The notes: generated from the sequence alone by a model not told the origin. Shown: positions 45,188 through 56,800, numbered from the stretch's first letter. The stretch is DNA of 64,000 nt from Halomonas gemina (GCF_023554995.1 NZ_JAMJPK010000010.1:1-64000); one strand, 5' to 3'. A program made the numbers and translations.

Positions 45188-46126
45188 TTAGAAAACGGGT
45201 TTGTCGAACTCGGCCAGGTTGTCGGCGGTGATCTTGGGTGTCTCGAAGAAGTTCATCTTCGGCACCTCTTCACCCGCCAGGACATCGAGGGCGGTCTGGA
45301 GGGCCGCTTCCGCGTCATCGACCGGTGACTGATAGATGGAGCCGTAGTACTCGCCACGCTCGATGGCCTCGTAACCCACGGCGAAATTGGTGGCACCGAT
45401 GAACACGATCTCGTCGGCCCGGCCGGCGCTCTTGGCCGCGTTCAGGGCACCGACACCCATGTTGTCATCCCCGGCATAGACGCCGTCGATGTCATCGTAT
45501 TTGGTGAGGAAGTTCTCCATGACCCGCTGGGCCTTCTCACGGTTCCAGTCGGCGGGCTGGGTCTCCACGAGTTCGACGCCGGGGCACGCCTCGGGCAGTC
45601 GCTCCTCAAAGCCCTTGGCACGCTCCATGGCAGTGGTATACCCCGGCTGACCGGTGATCTGCACGACCCGTCCCTCACCGTCGAGGGCTTCGCACATCAT
45701 CTCGGCAGAAGAGGCCCCCTGCTGGACATTGTCGGGGCCCGAGAAGGCCGCAATGTAGTCAAGGCCCGCCTCGGCGATCTTGGAGTTGGTTACCACGACG
45801 GGGATGCCGGCCTTGTGGGCCTGGCGGATGGCGGGGATTACCGCCTGTCCGTTGGTCGGCCAGATGATGATGGCATCGACACGCTGCTGGATGAGATTGC
45901 GCACCTGGCCGATCTGGCGAGCGACATCGCCGCCGGCATCGAGCACGACGACGTCTACATTGCCTTGCTTGGCGGCGGCTTGCTCGAAGGCACTTTCATA
46001 GGTCGTCTGGTAGCTGTCGACACCGACATTGTTCTGGGTGATGCCGATCCGATAGGACTCCTCGGCCTGGGCGAGGCCCGCGGAGAGAATCATGACACTG
46101 GTGGCTAGCGCTGTTTTGTAGATCAT
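45188..46126 (-). CDS. Ribose-type ABC transporter periplasmic binding protein
   Basis: The 312-aa protein has a signal peptide (MIYKTALATSVMILSAGLAQ, cut after AQA). A periplasmic-binding-protein type I fold follows: 'YRIGITQNNVGVDSYQTTYE', 'VVVLDAGGDVARQIGQVRNL', 'VDAIIIWPTNGQAVIPAIRQ', 'GIPVVVTNSKI' and 'YDDIDGVYAGDDNMGVGALN'. It captures a sugar or polyol-like ligand; the ligand is unknown. It is the first gene of the operon, with the promoter region beyond 46127. Confidence 0.9.
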   Translation of the reverse strand: MIYKTALATSVMILSAGLAQAEESYRIGITQNNVGVDSYQTTYESAFEQAAAKQGNVDVVVLDAGGDVARQIGQVRNLIQQRVDAIIIWPTNGQAVIPAIRQAHKAGIPVVVTNSKIAEAGLDYIAAFSGPDNVQQGASSAEMMCEALDGEGRVVQITGQPGYTTAMERAKGFEERLPEACPGVELVETQPADWNREKAQRVMENFLTKYDDIDGVYAGDDNMGVGALNAAKSAGRADEIVFIGATNFAVGYEAIERGEYYGSIYQSPVDDAEAALQTALDVLAGEEVPKMNFFETPKITADNLAEFDKPVF

Positions 46127-46699
46127 GTTGTCACCTGCTTTGTTTTAGTTGGACTCACCGACTCGCCGGAGCGGCTTGTCAGGGTCAGGTGAGCTTAGTG
46201 CCGTGGCTTGATTCACCGCAACGCGACCATCCCGGCGAAATGACCATTTTGGCTATTTTGCCGTCGCCAGGCGCCACATCCTGGGGCAACAGCGAGGAAT
46301 GCCGGATTCATTCGTCACTAACCCTTGGTTGTATAAACAGAAAGTATCGGGCAGGCGTTACCGAAGGATCACTCGGTAACGGGACATCACTGGTGCAGAC
46401 GCAGGGCGCCCCGCCCGTCGATGACGGGCGGGGCGCCGTGGTTTCCATTCCGGGAATCACCGAGAGAGGGGTGGGCGGAGGGTCCGGGCCTCCGGCGTCA
46501 GTCATCCCGCGGCGAAGAGGACCTCATGGGCGAGGTAGATCGCGTCGCGGGTAATCCGTTTCTCGAGACGCCTTCACACCAGGCAACCCGTTCGCCATCA
46601 CGCTCGACGAGGTCGTCACGGTCGGCATTGACCTCCTCCAGGGACTAACGCCTTTATACGTGCTCTATCAGATACCCCGTCTGCACGCCTCGAGGGGAG
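46127..46699. promoter_or_regulatory. Promoter region of the ABC/hydroxyquinol operon and spacer downstream of glnE
   Basis: This 573-bp gap holds no convincing gene. ATGACCATTTTGG at 46240-46252 shares the inverse core CCAAnnTGGTCAT with the SDR promoter (32713) and is a candidate operator about 115 nt upstream of the binding-protein start. The 46500-46700 part has a poor frame (MGEVDRVAGNP...) that I do not accept. A strong hairpin lies at 46405. Confidence 0.4.
46405..46437. terminator. Strong hairpin between glnE and the ABC operon promoter
   Basis: A 15-bp perfect stem (GGCGCCCCGCCCGTC and its complement) with loop GAT. No clear T run follows on either strand, although the same GGCGCCCCGC stem type occurs after yfhL (55560). 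It probably ends minus-strand transcription from glnE before the ABC promoter, 263 nt past the glnE stop. Confidence 0.5.
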
Positions 46700-49693
46700 T
46701 CATTGCGGATCCTCCTGCGGCTCCAGCAGTTGCTGCCAGGCCTCGATCACCACCTGGCGGTGCTCCTGGAACGCCTCGTCGCGTCCGCGAACGGGCTCGC
46801 GGGTCAGCGAGGCGCGATGGGCGGCGCTGCGCAGGGCCAGGTATGCGTCGCGCAGTCGCTGGCATGTCTCGGCCGGCAGGCGCTCGGTGGCTTCCAGGGT
46901 CTCGAGGATGCGCATGTTGTCGCTGTAGGCCAGCAGTACCGGCGCCTCATGGCCCATGGCCAGCACGGCGTACTGGCAGAGGAATTCGAGGTCGACCATC
47001 CCACCGGGGTCGTGCTTGAGATCGAACTCGCCCTCCCCGCTCTTGCCGCCCAGGTGGTCGCGCATCTTGTGGCGCATCTTCACCACCTCCTCGCGCAGCG
47101 CCTCGAGGTCGCGCTCACGGCCGAGGATCTCGCCGCGAATCGCGTCGAAGCCCTCGGCCAGCCGCGGATGCCCGGCCACCACCCGGGCCCGAACCAGGGC
47201 CTGGTGCTCCCAGGTCCAGGCCTGCTCGCGCTGGTAGTCGGCGAAGGCCGAAAGCGTCGCGACCAGCAGCCCCGAGTTGCCCGAGGGGCGCAGGCGCATG
47301 TCCACCTCGTAGAGGCTGCCCGCCGGCGTCACCGCGGTCAGCAGGTGAATGATGCGCTGGCCCAGCCGGGTGAAGAAGACCGCGTTGTCGATGGGACGCT
47401 TGCCGTCGGTGGCCCCCTGGGTAGCGCCGTCATGGAGGAACACCAGGTCCAGGTCGGAGCCGTAGCCCAGCTCGATCCCGCCCAGCTTGCCGTAGCCGAC
47501 CACCAGGAATTCGGGCTCGCTGTCGCAGCGCCCACCCTCGCGACGTTCCGGGAAGCCGTGCTTGCGGGTCAGGTGCTTCCAGGCCATGGCCAGCACCGCC
47601 TCCAGGATCACCTCGGCGATGTAGGTGAGGTAGTCGCTGACCTTCATCAGGTGGCGGGTTCCGGCAATGTCGGAGGCCGCCACATGCAGTACCTGGGCAT
47701 GTTTGAAGACGCGCAGCGCCTCGAGCTGGGCCTCCTCGTCATCCTCGGGAAGCCGCCCCAGGGCCTGTCGCAGCTCGTCGGCCAGGCGCTCCTTGTCGGC
47801 CGGCGTATAGAGGGTCTCCGGGGTCAGCAGCTCGTCGAGCAGGATGGGATACCGGGCGAGCTGGCTGGCGATCCAGGGGCTGGCGCTGCACAGCTTCATC
47901 AGATGCCCCAGGGCATCCGGGTTCTCGCGCAGCAGCGCCAGGTAGGCGGTGCGTCGCAACACCGCCTCGACCAGCGGCAGCACCCGCTCCAGGGCCATGT
48001 CGGGGGTCTCGCTGGTGGTCACGGCATCGAGCAGCAGCGGCATGAGGGCCTCGAGTCGCTCGAAGCCGATGCGCTGCATGGCCTGCACCTGGCGCGACTG
48101 GCGCAGTGCCCGCAGCCGGCGCAGGGCGGCATCCGGTTCCGCCAGGCCGGCCTCCTCCAGCAGCTCCCGGGCCTCGTCCTCCTCGAGCTCGCCGTGCCAC
48201 AGTGCGCGCCACTCCTCCAGGCCGACGGCGCCGGGGGCCTGGTCGGCGTCAATGGCCTCGTCGACCTCCTCCTCGGGCTCGGCGATCACCGCATCGAAAT
48301 GCCGGCGCACCCGCTCCCGCACCTCGTCGAGGCGGGCCATCACCGCCGGCCAGTCCTCCATGTCGAGCGCCAGGGCCACGCGCTCGCGGTCGATGTCGTC
48401 ATCGGGCAGGGTCTGAGTCTGGCGGTCCTCCAGGGCCTGCAGCACATGTTCCAGGTCACGCAGGAAGGCGTAGTCGGGGGTCAACTCCTCGACCACCTCC
48501 CGGGGCAGCAGGCCAAGCTCGGGCAGGCGTTCCAGGGCGGTCTTCAGCGACGTGACCTGCAGCTCGGTGTCACGGCCGCCGCGGATCAGCTGGAAGGCCT
48601 GGACCACGAACTCCACCTCGCGGATGCCCCCGGGGCCGAGCTTGATGTTGCCCTGCATGCCCTTGCGCCGGACCTCGCGATTGATCATCGACTTGAGCTC
48701 GCGCAGCGACTCGATGGCGCCGAAATCCAGGTACCGGCGATAGACGAAGGGGCGCAGGCTAGAGAGCAGCTCGGCGCCCGCGCCCAGGTCGCCGGCCACC
48801 GGCCGCGCCTTGAGCATGGCGTAGCGCTCCCACTCGCGCCCCTGGTCCTGGTAGTAGCCGGCCAGCGAGGAGAAGCTGCCCACCAGGGGGCCGCCGTCGC
48901 CCAGCGGGCGCAGGCGCATGTCGACGCGAAAGGCGAAGCCGTCGGCGGTCACCGCGTCCAGGGCAGTGATCAGCCGCTGGCCGAGCTTGGTGAAATACTC
49001 CTGGTGCTCCAGGGACTTGCGCCCGCCCTCGGTCTCGCCCTTCTCGGGGAAGGCGAAGATCAGGTCGATGTCGGAGGAGAGGTTCAGCTCGCCGGCGCCG
49101 AGCTTGCCCATGCCCAGCACCACCAGCCGCTGCTCGCTGCCGTCGCGACGCGGGGCGGGGCGCCCCCAGCGCGGCGCAAGATGGGCCTCGAGCCAGGTCA
49201 GGGCCCCCTCCAGGCAGGTCTCGGCGAGCCGCGACACCGCCCCGCTGGTGTGCCACATGTCGATGCCCGGGGGGCGGGTCAGGTCACGCCAGACGATGCC
49301 CAGCATCCGCGCACGACGAAAGCGGCGAATGGCGCCATGCAGGGCCGCCTCGTCCTCGGCGGCCTCCAGCCGCTCGTCGAGCCACTCGCGCAGGGCCTCA
49401 GCGGAGGGCGTCGTCTCCAGCTCGCCGCTGGCATCCAGGTGCAACAGCCACTCCGGGTAGCGCACCAGGGTCTCGGCAGCGAAGGTCGAGATGGCCAGCA
49501 CCCGCGCCAGCTGATACCGCCGCGCGTCGGACAGCGCCAGCCAGTCCTCCAGCGGTGAGTCGCTGCCGTTCATCTCGGCCAGGTTGTCGGCCTGCTCCAG
49601 CGAGCTCGCCAGCCGGTCGCGGGCATGCGCCAGGGGAGCCCTCAGGGGCTCGGGAATGTCATCCAGCGGCAGGAAGTCATCGGGCAGGGCCAT
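46700..49693 (-). CDS. glnE: Bifunctional glutamine synthetase adenylyltransferase/adenylyl-removing enzyme
   Basis: The 997-aa protein has two nucleotidyltransferase domains. The N-terminal adenylyl-removing domain has 'GAGELNLSSDIDLIFAFPE'; the C-terminal adenylyltransferase domain has 'GGIELGYGSDLDLVFLHD'. Helical regulatory segments lie between and after them. It attaches AMP to, or phosphorolytically removes AMP from, the conserved Tyr of glutamine synthetase in response to PII and glutamine. Length (E. coli about 946) and domain order are normal. It stands alone on the minus strand. Confidence 0.95.
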   Translation of the reverse strand: MALPDDFLPLDDIPEPLRAPLAHARDRLASSLEQADNLAEMNGSDSPLEDWLALSDARRYQLARVLAISTFAAETLVRYPEWLLHLDASGELETTPSAEALREWLDERLEAAEDEAALHGAIRRFRRARMLGIVWRDLTRPPGIDMWHTSGAVSRLAETCLEGALTWLEAHLAPRWGRPAPRRDGSEQRLVVLGMGKLGAGELNLSSDIDLIFAFPEKGETEGGRKSLEHQEYFTKLGQRLITALDAVTADGFAFRVDMRLRPLGDGGPLVGSFSSLAGYYQDQGREWERYAMLKARPVAGDLGAGAELLSSLRPFVYRRYLDFGAIESLRELKSMINREVRRKGMQGNIKLGPGGIREVEFVVQAFQLIRGGRDTELQVTSLKTALERLPELGLLPREVVEELTPDYAFLRDLEHVLQALEDRQTQTLPDDDIDRERVALALDMEDWPAVMARLDEVRERVRRHFDAVIAEPEEEVDEAIDADQAPGAVGLEEWRALWHGELEEDEARELLEEAGLAEPDAALRRLRALRQSRQVQAMQRIGFERLEALMPLLLDAVTTSETPDMALERVLPLVEAVLRRTAYLALLRENPDALGHLMKLCSASPWIASQLARYPILLDELLTPETLYTPADKERLADELRQALGRLPEDDEEAQLEALRVFKHAQVLHVAASDIAGTRHLMKVSDYLTYIAEVILEAVLAMAWKHLTRKHGFPERREGGRCDSEPEFLVVGYGKLGGIELGYGSDLDLVFLHDGATQGATDGKRPIDNAVFFTRLGQRIIHLLTAVTPAGSLYEVDMRLRPSGNSGLLVATLSAFADYQREQAWTWEHQALVRARVVAGHPRLAEGFDAIRGEILGRERDLEALREEVVKMRHKMRDHLGGKSGEGEFDLKHDPGGMVDLEFLCQYAVLAMGHEAPVLLAYSDNMRILETLEATERLPAETCQRLRDAYLALRSAAHRASLTREPVRGRDEAFQEHRQVVIEAWQQLLEPQEDPQ

Positions 49694-49760
49694 GGGCGTC
49701 TCGCATCCGGTTCTTGAATGCCTCCAGCATAGCGAAGCCAGCCTCGCCCCATAACCCGGC

Positions 49761-50132
49761 CTAGGTGAGGAATTTCTCCCAGGCCAATAACCCCCAGGTC
49801 AGGCCGACGAGGATCAGCGAGAGCATCACCGCCGCCGAGCCGATGTCCTTGGCGCGCCCCGAGAGCTCATGGTGCTCGGTGCCGATGCGGTCCACCACGT
49901 TCTCGATGGCGCTGTTGAGCAGTTCCACGATCAGCACCAGCAGGCAGCTGCCCACCAGCAGGATCCACTCCACCGGCCCCTGGCCGATCCACCAGGCGAG
50001 CGGCAGCAGGACCACGCAGATCCCGAGTTCCTGCCGGAAGGCCGCCTCGTTGCGAAAGGCCGCGCTGAGCCCCTTGAGGGAATAGCGGGTGGAGTGCACC
50101 AGGTGCTGCCAGCCGGTGTGCCCTGGCTTCAT
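49761..50132 (-). CDS. dgkA: Diacylglycerol kinase
   Basis: The 123-aa trimeric inner-membrane enzyme has 'GLSAAFRNEAAFRQELGICV', three helices, and the catalytic segment 'LIVELLNSAIENVVDRIGTE' with Glu and Asn residues for Mg-ATP. It recycles diacylglycerol, produced by periplasmic glucan or LPS modification, to phosphatidic acid. ATG 50132 follows GGAGCG. It lies 18 nt downstream of dacB and is probably cotranscribed with it, joining two envelope functions. Confidence 0.95.
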   Translation of the reverse strand: MKPGHTGWQHLVHSTRYSLKGLSAAFRNEAAFRQELGICVVLLPLAWWIGQGPVEWILLVGSCLLVLIVELLNSAIENVVDRIGTEHHELSGRAKDIGSAAVMLSLILVGLTWGLLAWEKFLT

Positions 50133-50150
50133 GTCGCGCGCTCCGGGGTA

Positions 50151-51584
50151 TCAGTGGGCATCGATCATCTCCTCGAGGTCGGCAGCCAAGGGTTCGAGCA
50201 CCTGCTGCCAGTTGAGCCAGGGGGTGTTCGAGGTACCGTTGACGAGCGCCGCGAACACGCCCCACTGCCCGCTGCGGGTGCGGAAGTAGCCGCCCACGGC
50301 GCGCACCGCCACCGGCTGGTTGAGGGTGCCGGTCTTGAGCATGACATGCTCCTGGAAGGTCGCCGAGCCACGGCGCAGGAAACGCATCACGCCGTTGGCG
50401 GGTGACTGCAGGGCCGCGACGAAGCTGGGAAAGAGCGCCGGCCGGCGGTACATGCTCTCCAGCAGGGTGGTGATACCCGCCGCCGAGGTGCGGTTCTCCG
50501 GGGTCAGCCCGCTGCCGCTGCGAAGGGTCACGGGACCGTGGTCGGGCAGGCCGGCCACGAAGGCCTCCAGCGCCCCGCCGGCCTGCACCAGGCCGGCGCG
50601 GGGCGACTCCACCAGGTTCAGCGCCAGCTGGTCGGCCATGAAGTTGTTGGAGTGGTTGAGGGTGCGCAGCAGCAGTTCCTGCAGCGGCTCGCTCTCCACC
50701 TCGGCGAGGGAGCGGGACTCGGCCGGTGGCTCGGTGGACGCCACGCCGGCACCGTCACGCACGCCGATCCCGGCCTGTTCCAGCATCGCCAGCAGGGTCG
50801 CCGCGGTCTGGCGCGCCGGGTCGGAGCTGGCCCGGTAGACGGCGCGGGGGCGGGCATTGGTGGAGATCTGTCCGCTCACCACCATGACGTCGCCGCTGTC
50901 GCGAAGCACACGTTCGGCATTGAGCCGGGTGCCGCTGTCGTCGGGCTGGGTCTCGACGCGATTGTCGATCCCGACGATCGGCGCCTGGCTGTCGCAACTG
51001 GTGATGCGGGCGGGCTCGCCGGGCACGGCGGCGGGGGCCACGCTGACGCACCAGCTGCCGTGGTTCACCCCGGCCGAGGAGAGCAGCGCACTGTAGGCAT
51101 TGGCCACCCGGGAGTGGGCCTGGCAGCGGTCGGTGGTGATGCACTCCACCGGGCCATAGCGCCACTGGCTGACCACCAGGCGCCCCTCGACCCGGCGCAC
51201 GCCGGCCTGGTGCAGCCGCTGGGTGAGCCGCCACAGGTCCTCGCTGGTCAGCAGCGGATCCCCCCCGCCGTCGAGCACCAGGTCGCCGTGCAGGACCCCC
51301 TCGCCATCGGGCTCGGCCAGGCTCACCAGCCGGGTGGTGAAGCGGTGCTGGGGGCCCCAGCGCTCCAGCGCCGCCGCCGCCAGGTAGACCTTGGAGACCG
51401 AGGCCGGTGACAGCTGGCGCTCGGGCTCGATGGCGCCGAGGGTCTCGCCGCTGTCCAGCAGACGGGCCTCGGCACCCAGCAGGAAGCCCTTGTCGGCCAA
51501 CTCGGCCAGGCGGGTGAAGCCGCTCGCCTGGGCGAACAGCGGCAGCAGCGTCAGCAGGACGCAGAGCAGCGGACGACGGTACAT
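50151..51584 (-). CDS. dacB: D-alanyl-D-alanine carboxypeptidase/endopeptidase (PBP4)
   Basis: The 477-aa protein has a signal peptide (MYRRPLLCVLLTLLPLFAQA). It has the penicillin-binding active-site triad motifs S-x-x-K in 'LSPASVSKVYLAAAAL', S-x-N in 'NHSNNFMADQLALN' and K-T-G in 'MLKTGTLNQP'. Between the first two lies the large family-specific insert (about 100-280). It trims and cleaves peptidoglycan cross-links in the periplasm. GGAGG precedes the start. It overlaps no neighbour but runs into dgkA after 18 nt. Confidence 0.93.
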   Translation of the reverse strand: MYRRPLLCVLLTLLPLFAQASGFTRLAELADKGFLLGAEARLLDSGETLGAIEPERQLSPASVSKVYLAAAALERWGPQHRFTTRLVSLAEPDGEGVLHGDLVLDGGGDPLLTSEDLWRLTQRLHQAGVRRVEGRLVVSQWRYGPVECITTDRCQAHSRVANAYSALLSSAGVNHGSWCVSVAPAAVPGEPARITSCDSQAPIVGIDNRVETQPDDSGTRLNAERVLRDSGDVMVVSGQISTNARPRAVYRASSDPARQTAATLLAMLEQAGIGVRDGAGVASTEPPAESRSLAEVESEPLQELLLRTLNHSNNFMADQLALNLVESPRAGLVQAGGALEAFVAGLPDHGPVTLRSGSGLTPENRTSAAGITTLLESMYRRPALFPSFVAALQSPANGVMRFLRRGSATFQEHVMLKTGTLNQPVAVRAVGGYFRTRSGQWGVFAALVNGTSNTPWLNWQQVLEPLAADLEEMIDAH

Positions 51585-51616
51585 CTAACCTCCAGGCAGC
51601 ATGGGGGGCCCACAGC

Positions 51617-51949
51617 TTAATGGGACGCGACGGAAGAGAACACCTGGATCACCACCACGCCACCAACGATCATGGCGAGGCCCAGCAGTGCCGGCAGGTC
51701 CGGCTTCTCGCCATAGACCAGGATGCCCACCAGGGTCACCAGCACGATGCCGAGACCCGCCCAGAAGGCGTAGGCGATGCCCACCGGCATGGTGCGCAGC
51801 ACCAGGGCGAGCAGGTAGAAGGCCAGCCCATAGCCGACCACCACCGTGACGCTGGGCCACAGCCGGGTGAAGCCCTCCGAGGCCTTCAGTGCACTGGTGC
51901 CGACCACCTCGGCGACGATCGCCAGCGCCAGGTACAGGAACACCATCAT
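51617..51949 (-). CDS. Small multidrug resistance (SMR) efflux protein
   Basis: The 110-aa, four-helix protein opens MMVFLYLALAIVAEVVGTSA; the conserved Glu14 in 'AEVVGTSALKASEGFTRLWP' is the proton/drug-binding residue. 'GIAYAFWAGLGIVLVTLVGI' and 'LLGLAMIVGGVVVIQVFSS' complete the EmrE-type pattern. It exports cationic compounds as an antiparallel dimer; SMR relatives in halophiles also move osmolytes or guanidinium. Its start overlaps the stop of the TrmB-like gene by 4 nt. Confidence 0.9.
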   Translation of the reverse strand: MMVFLYLALAIVAEVVGTSALKASEGFTRLWPSVTVVVGYGLAFYLLALVLRTMPVGIAYAFWAGLGIVLVTLVGILVYGEKPDLPALLGLAMIVGGVVVIQVFSSVASH

Positions 51950-52662
51950 GCGTCCTCCCCGGCGGCCGGCAGCGCGCCCCCGGGCACCAGCCCGGGTGCG
52001 TGGGGCAGCTCGACCACCAGCCGCCAGAGCGCCTGTCCGCTGGCATGGTACTTCTGCTCGAAGGGCGTCAGGCAGGCCTCACCCGGCACCAAGGGTTGTG
52101 CCTCGGCCGCCACCCCGGTGGCCTGGGTCACCGCCAGGGCGAACTCCTCCACGTAGAGCCGCCAGTTGGAGCGCAGCTCCAGCCGACCGCCCAGCGCCAG
52201 GATCACCGGCAGCACCGGATGCCCCTGCCAGCGCATCTTCAGGTGGGCGGCCTTGGGATAGGGGTTGGGATAGAGCAGGTAGTGACGCACCGGCCGCCAG
52301 CCCTCGGCCAGGGCCAGGCGCCAGAAGTCCACCAGGTCGGCCCGCACCAGCAGGGCATTATCCGGCAGCCGGCCATGGTCGCGGGAGAGGCGGTCGGCGC
52401 TGCGATCGACGCCGATCACCGCGGCGTCCGGGGCCTGCTCGGCCAGCCGGCGCGTCGAGAGCCCCACGCCGCAGCCCGCATCCAGGATCAACGGCGCCCC
52501 ACCACGGCGCTCGAGCCAGTCCCGGGCCCCGGAAAAGGCCTCGCGGGTGTGCGCGGCGAGCGGCTTGCGCAGGGGATGCTCGAGGGCCCTCGCCACGCGG
52601 CGGGCCAGGTCCTGGTGGGGGCCGGTCTGGCGGCTGACGATGGATCGCGAACGGGCAGTCAT
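51946..52662 (-). CDS. TrmB-like tRNA (guanine-N7)-methyltransferase paralogue
   Basis: The 238-aa SAM methyltransferase begins MTARSRSIVSRQTGPHQDLA. It has motif I 'LILDAGCGVGLSTRRLAEQA', 'VIGVDRSADRL' and 'YLLYPNPYPKAAHLKMRWQG', where TrmB has 'F-P-D-P-W-x-K-x-x-H-x-K-R-R'. The changed motif (YPNPYPK, then KMRW) suggests a divergent paralogue, known in several gammaproteobacteria, whose exact substrate is unproven. The downstream SMR gene overlaps it by 4 nt. Confidence 0.75.
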   Translation of the reverse strand: MTARSRSIVSRQTGPHQDLARRVARALEHPLRKPLAAHTREAFSGARDWLERRGGAPLILDAGCGVGLSTRRLAEQAPDAAVIGVDRSADRLSRDHGRLPDNALLVRADLVDFWRLALAEGWRPVRHYLLYPNPYPKAAHLKMRWQGHPVLPVILALGGRLELRSNWRLYVEEFALAVTQATGVAAEAQPLVPGEACLTPFEQKYHASGQALWRLVVELPHAPGLVPGGALPAAGEDA

Positions 52663-52824
52663 GGCAGCGAACTCGGCGGAAAGGGAAAGGGCCGGTATTC
52701 TACCAGCCGCAAGCCCCCCACGCAGAGGCCCCGGCATGACGCCGCCACGGGCCGGGTGCTATGATCCATGGCCTGACAGCGACACATGCAGCCACGATAT
52801 CAACCGCACAACGAGGAACCCGGC

Positions 52825-55220
<2,396 letters not shown>

Positions 55221-55224
55221 CTAG

Positions 55225-55536
<312 letters not shown>

Positions 55537-55559
55537 CCCCGCTCAACGCCAGCACGACC

Positions 55560-55592
55560 GACGGCGCCCCGCTCATCGAGCGGGGCGCCGTC
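55560..55592. terminator. Terminator after the fabY-coaD-yfhL unit
   Basis: A 15-bp perfect stem (GACGGCGCCCCGCTC and its complement), loop ATC, 24 nt after the yfhL stop. The tail reads GTCTGATAAC, without a long T run, but stem strength and position argue for termination. Confidence 0.7.
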
Positions 55593-55657
55593 GTCTGATA
55601 ACGCGCCTAAACAGCCAGAACACCCGGTTGAGGGACTGGCCGTCGGCGGCAGATGGC

Positions 55658-55978
55658 CTACATCTCGTCGGCGCGCCTACTAACCTTACACCCCAGGCAG
55701 CGCCGGAAGGCCGCCTCGGCCGGGGTCTTGATCAGGGTCTCCGCCGCCCCGTCCACGTTGCCCCCCAGGGCGGTGAACGGCAGCGACACCAGGAAGATCG
55801 CCGCACCGCCCACCGTGGCTGCCGCCAGCAGCGGCCGGGCGACGACCGCATCGGCGATCATCGCCCCGCCGCTGGGCTGGGCCTCCATGCGCTCGCCCTG
55901 CGCAACGGCCGGCAGGCTGCCCAGCAGCATCACCAGCGCCAGCATGGCGAACATCGTGCTCTTGCCCAATCGCTTCAT
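55658..55978 (-). CDS. Small secreted or envelope protein with one or two hydrophobic helices
   Basis: The 106-aa protein begins MKRLGKSTMFAMLALVMLLG, a signal peptide cut near 'AVAQG'. A hydrophobic stretch 'GGAAIFLVSLPFTALGGNVD' and a tail 'FRRCLGCKVSRRADEM' follow. Similar proteins in Pseudomonas and relatives are labelled 'multidrug transporter' without evidence; I give no function. GGAGCGAGG precedes two adjacent ATGs (55981 and 55978); the second has better spacing. Confidence 0.6.
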   Translation of the reverse strand: MKRLGKSTMFAMLALVMLLGSLPAVAQGERMEAQPSGGAMIADAVVARPLLAAATVGGAAIFLVSLPFTALGGNVDGAAETLIKTPAEAAFRRCLGCKVSRRADEM

Positions 55979-56165
55979 CATCCTCGCTCCCTGCCCCGTC
56001 GCCTGGATTGTCGCCCTGCCGGCCGTCGCCGGACCATGGCATTCATTTGAATTAGCATCTAGAATCATCGAGGTTACATCCTTTCACAGGATCTTACATC
56101 AGGGTAGCCAGCTTTTGCCGCTTGCCCAACTGCAGGCCCGCCTGCCCCAGCATGCAAAGGAGCGC

Positions 56166-56780
56166 ATGATGAAACGCCTGATCGCCACCGCCGCCCTGGC
56201 CGGGCTGGTCGCCTCCCCCGCCTTCGCCCAGAGCTACCAGTACAGCCCTGCCGAGGGGCCCTATCTGGGTGCCGGGATTGGCCATGCCTCAATGGACAAC
56301 GATGGCCTGGACTGGCTTGATCGCAACGGATTCAACACCGATGACAGCGATACCGCTTACAAGCTGTTTGCCGGCTACCAGTTCAACCCCAACTTCGCTG
56401 TAGAAGCTAACTATGTAGATCTTGGAGATTTCTCTGCCAGTGGCGCTGCGGGTGGTGATAGCGCCAACCTGAAGCTCGGTGTTGATGGCTTCACCGCAGC
56501 TCTGGTCGGTAAGCTGCCGATCCAGAACGGTTTCAGTGTTCATGGCAAGTTGGGCATGGTGGCCTGGGATGCCGACATCGATGGCAATGCGACGGTGAAT
56601 GGCACCTACTATCGCGAGTCCACTGGCGAAGACGGCACCGATCCCTACTACGGTATTGGCGCCGAATACGAGATCGACCGGATCATGATGCGCGCCGAGT
56701 ACGAGCGCTACGATATCAGCGAGAGCGGCGAGGACTTCGAGATCGACCTCGTCTCCGCCAGCCTGGGCTACCGCTTCTAG
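56166..56780 (+). CDS. Outer-membrane beta-barrel protein (OmpA/OmpW-like, 8-stranded porin family)
   Basis: The 204-aa protein starts at ATG 56166 or 56169 after AAAGGAG. It has a signal peptide MMKRLIATAALAGLVASPAF ending in AQS. Amphipathic strands alternate through the mature part, including 'GPYLGAGIGHASMD', 'AYKLFAGYQFNPNFAVEANY' and 'DYYGIGAEYEI'-like repeats, with the C-terminal Phe signature 'VSASLGYRF' for outer-membrane assembly. The loops are strongly acidic, as in halophile surface proteins. A hairpin terminator follows at 56801. Confidence 0.85.
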   Translation: MMKRLIATAALAGLVASPAFAQSYQYSPAEGPYLGAGIGHASMDNDGLDWLDRNGFNTDDSDTAYKLFAGYQFNPNFAVEANYVDLGDFSASGAAGGDSANLKLGVDGFTAALVGKLPIQNGFSVHGKLGMVAWDADIDGNATVNGTYYRESTGEDGTDPYYGIGAEYEIDRIMMRAEYERYDISESGEDFEIDLVSASLGYRF

Positions 56781-56800
56781 CGCCTGACCCACGCTCCTCG

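Noticed and set aside
46508-46648. A short plus-strand frame beginning MGEVDRVAGNP in the glnE/ABC gap
   Set aside because: Irregular composition, no recognised family, and it ends within the glnE-proximal spacer.
46703-49558. A 951-codon plus-strand open frame opposite glnE
   Set aside because: It is the antisense shadow of glnE in very GC-rich DNA; its product is low-complexity and matches no domain, while the minus-strand frame carries both nucleotidyltransferase motifs.
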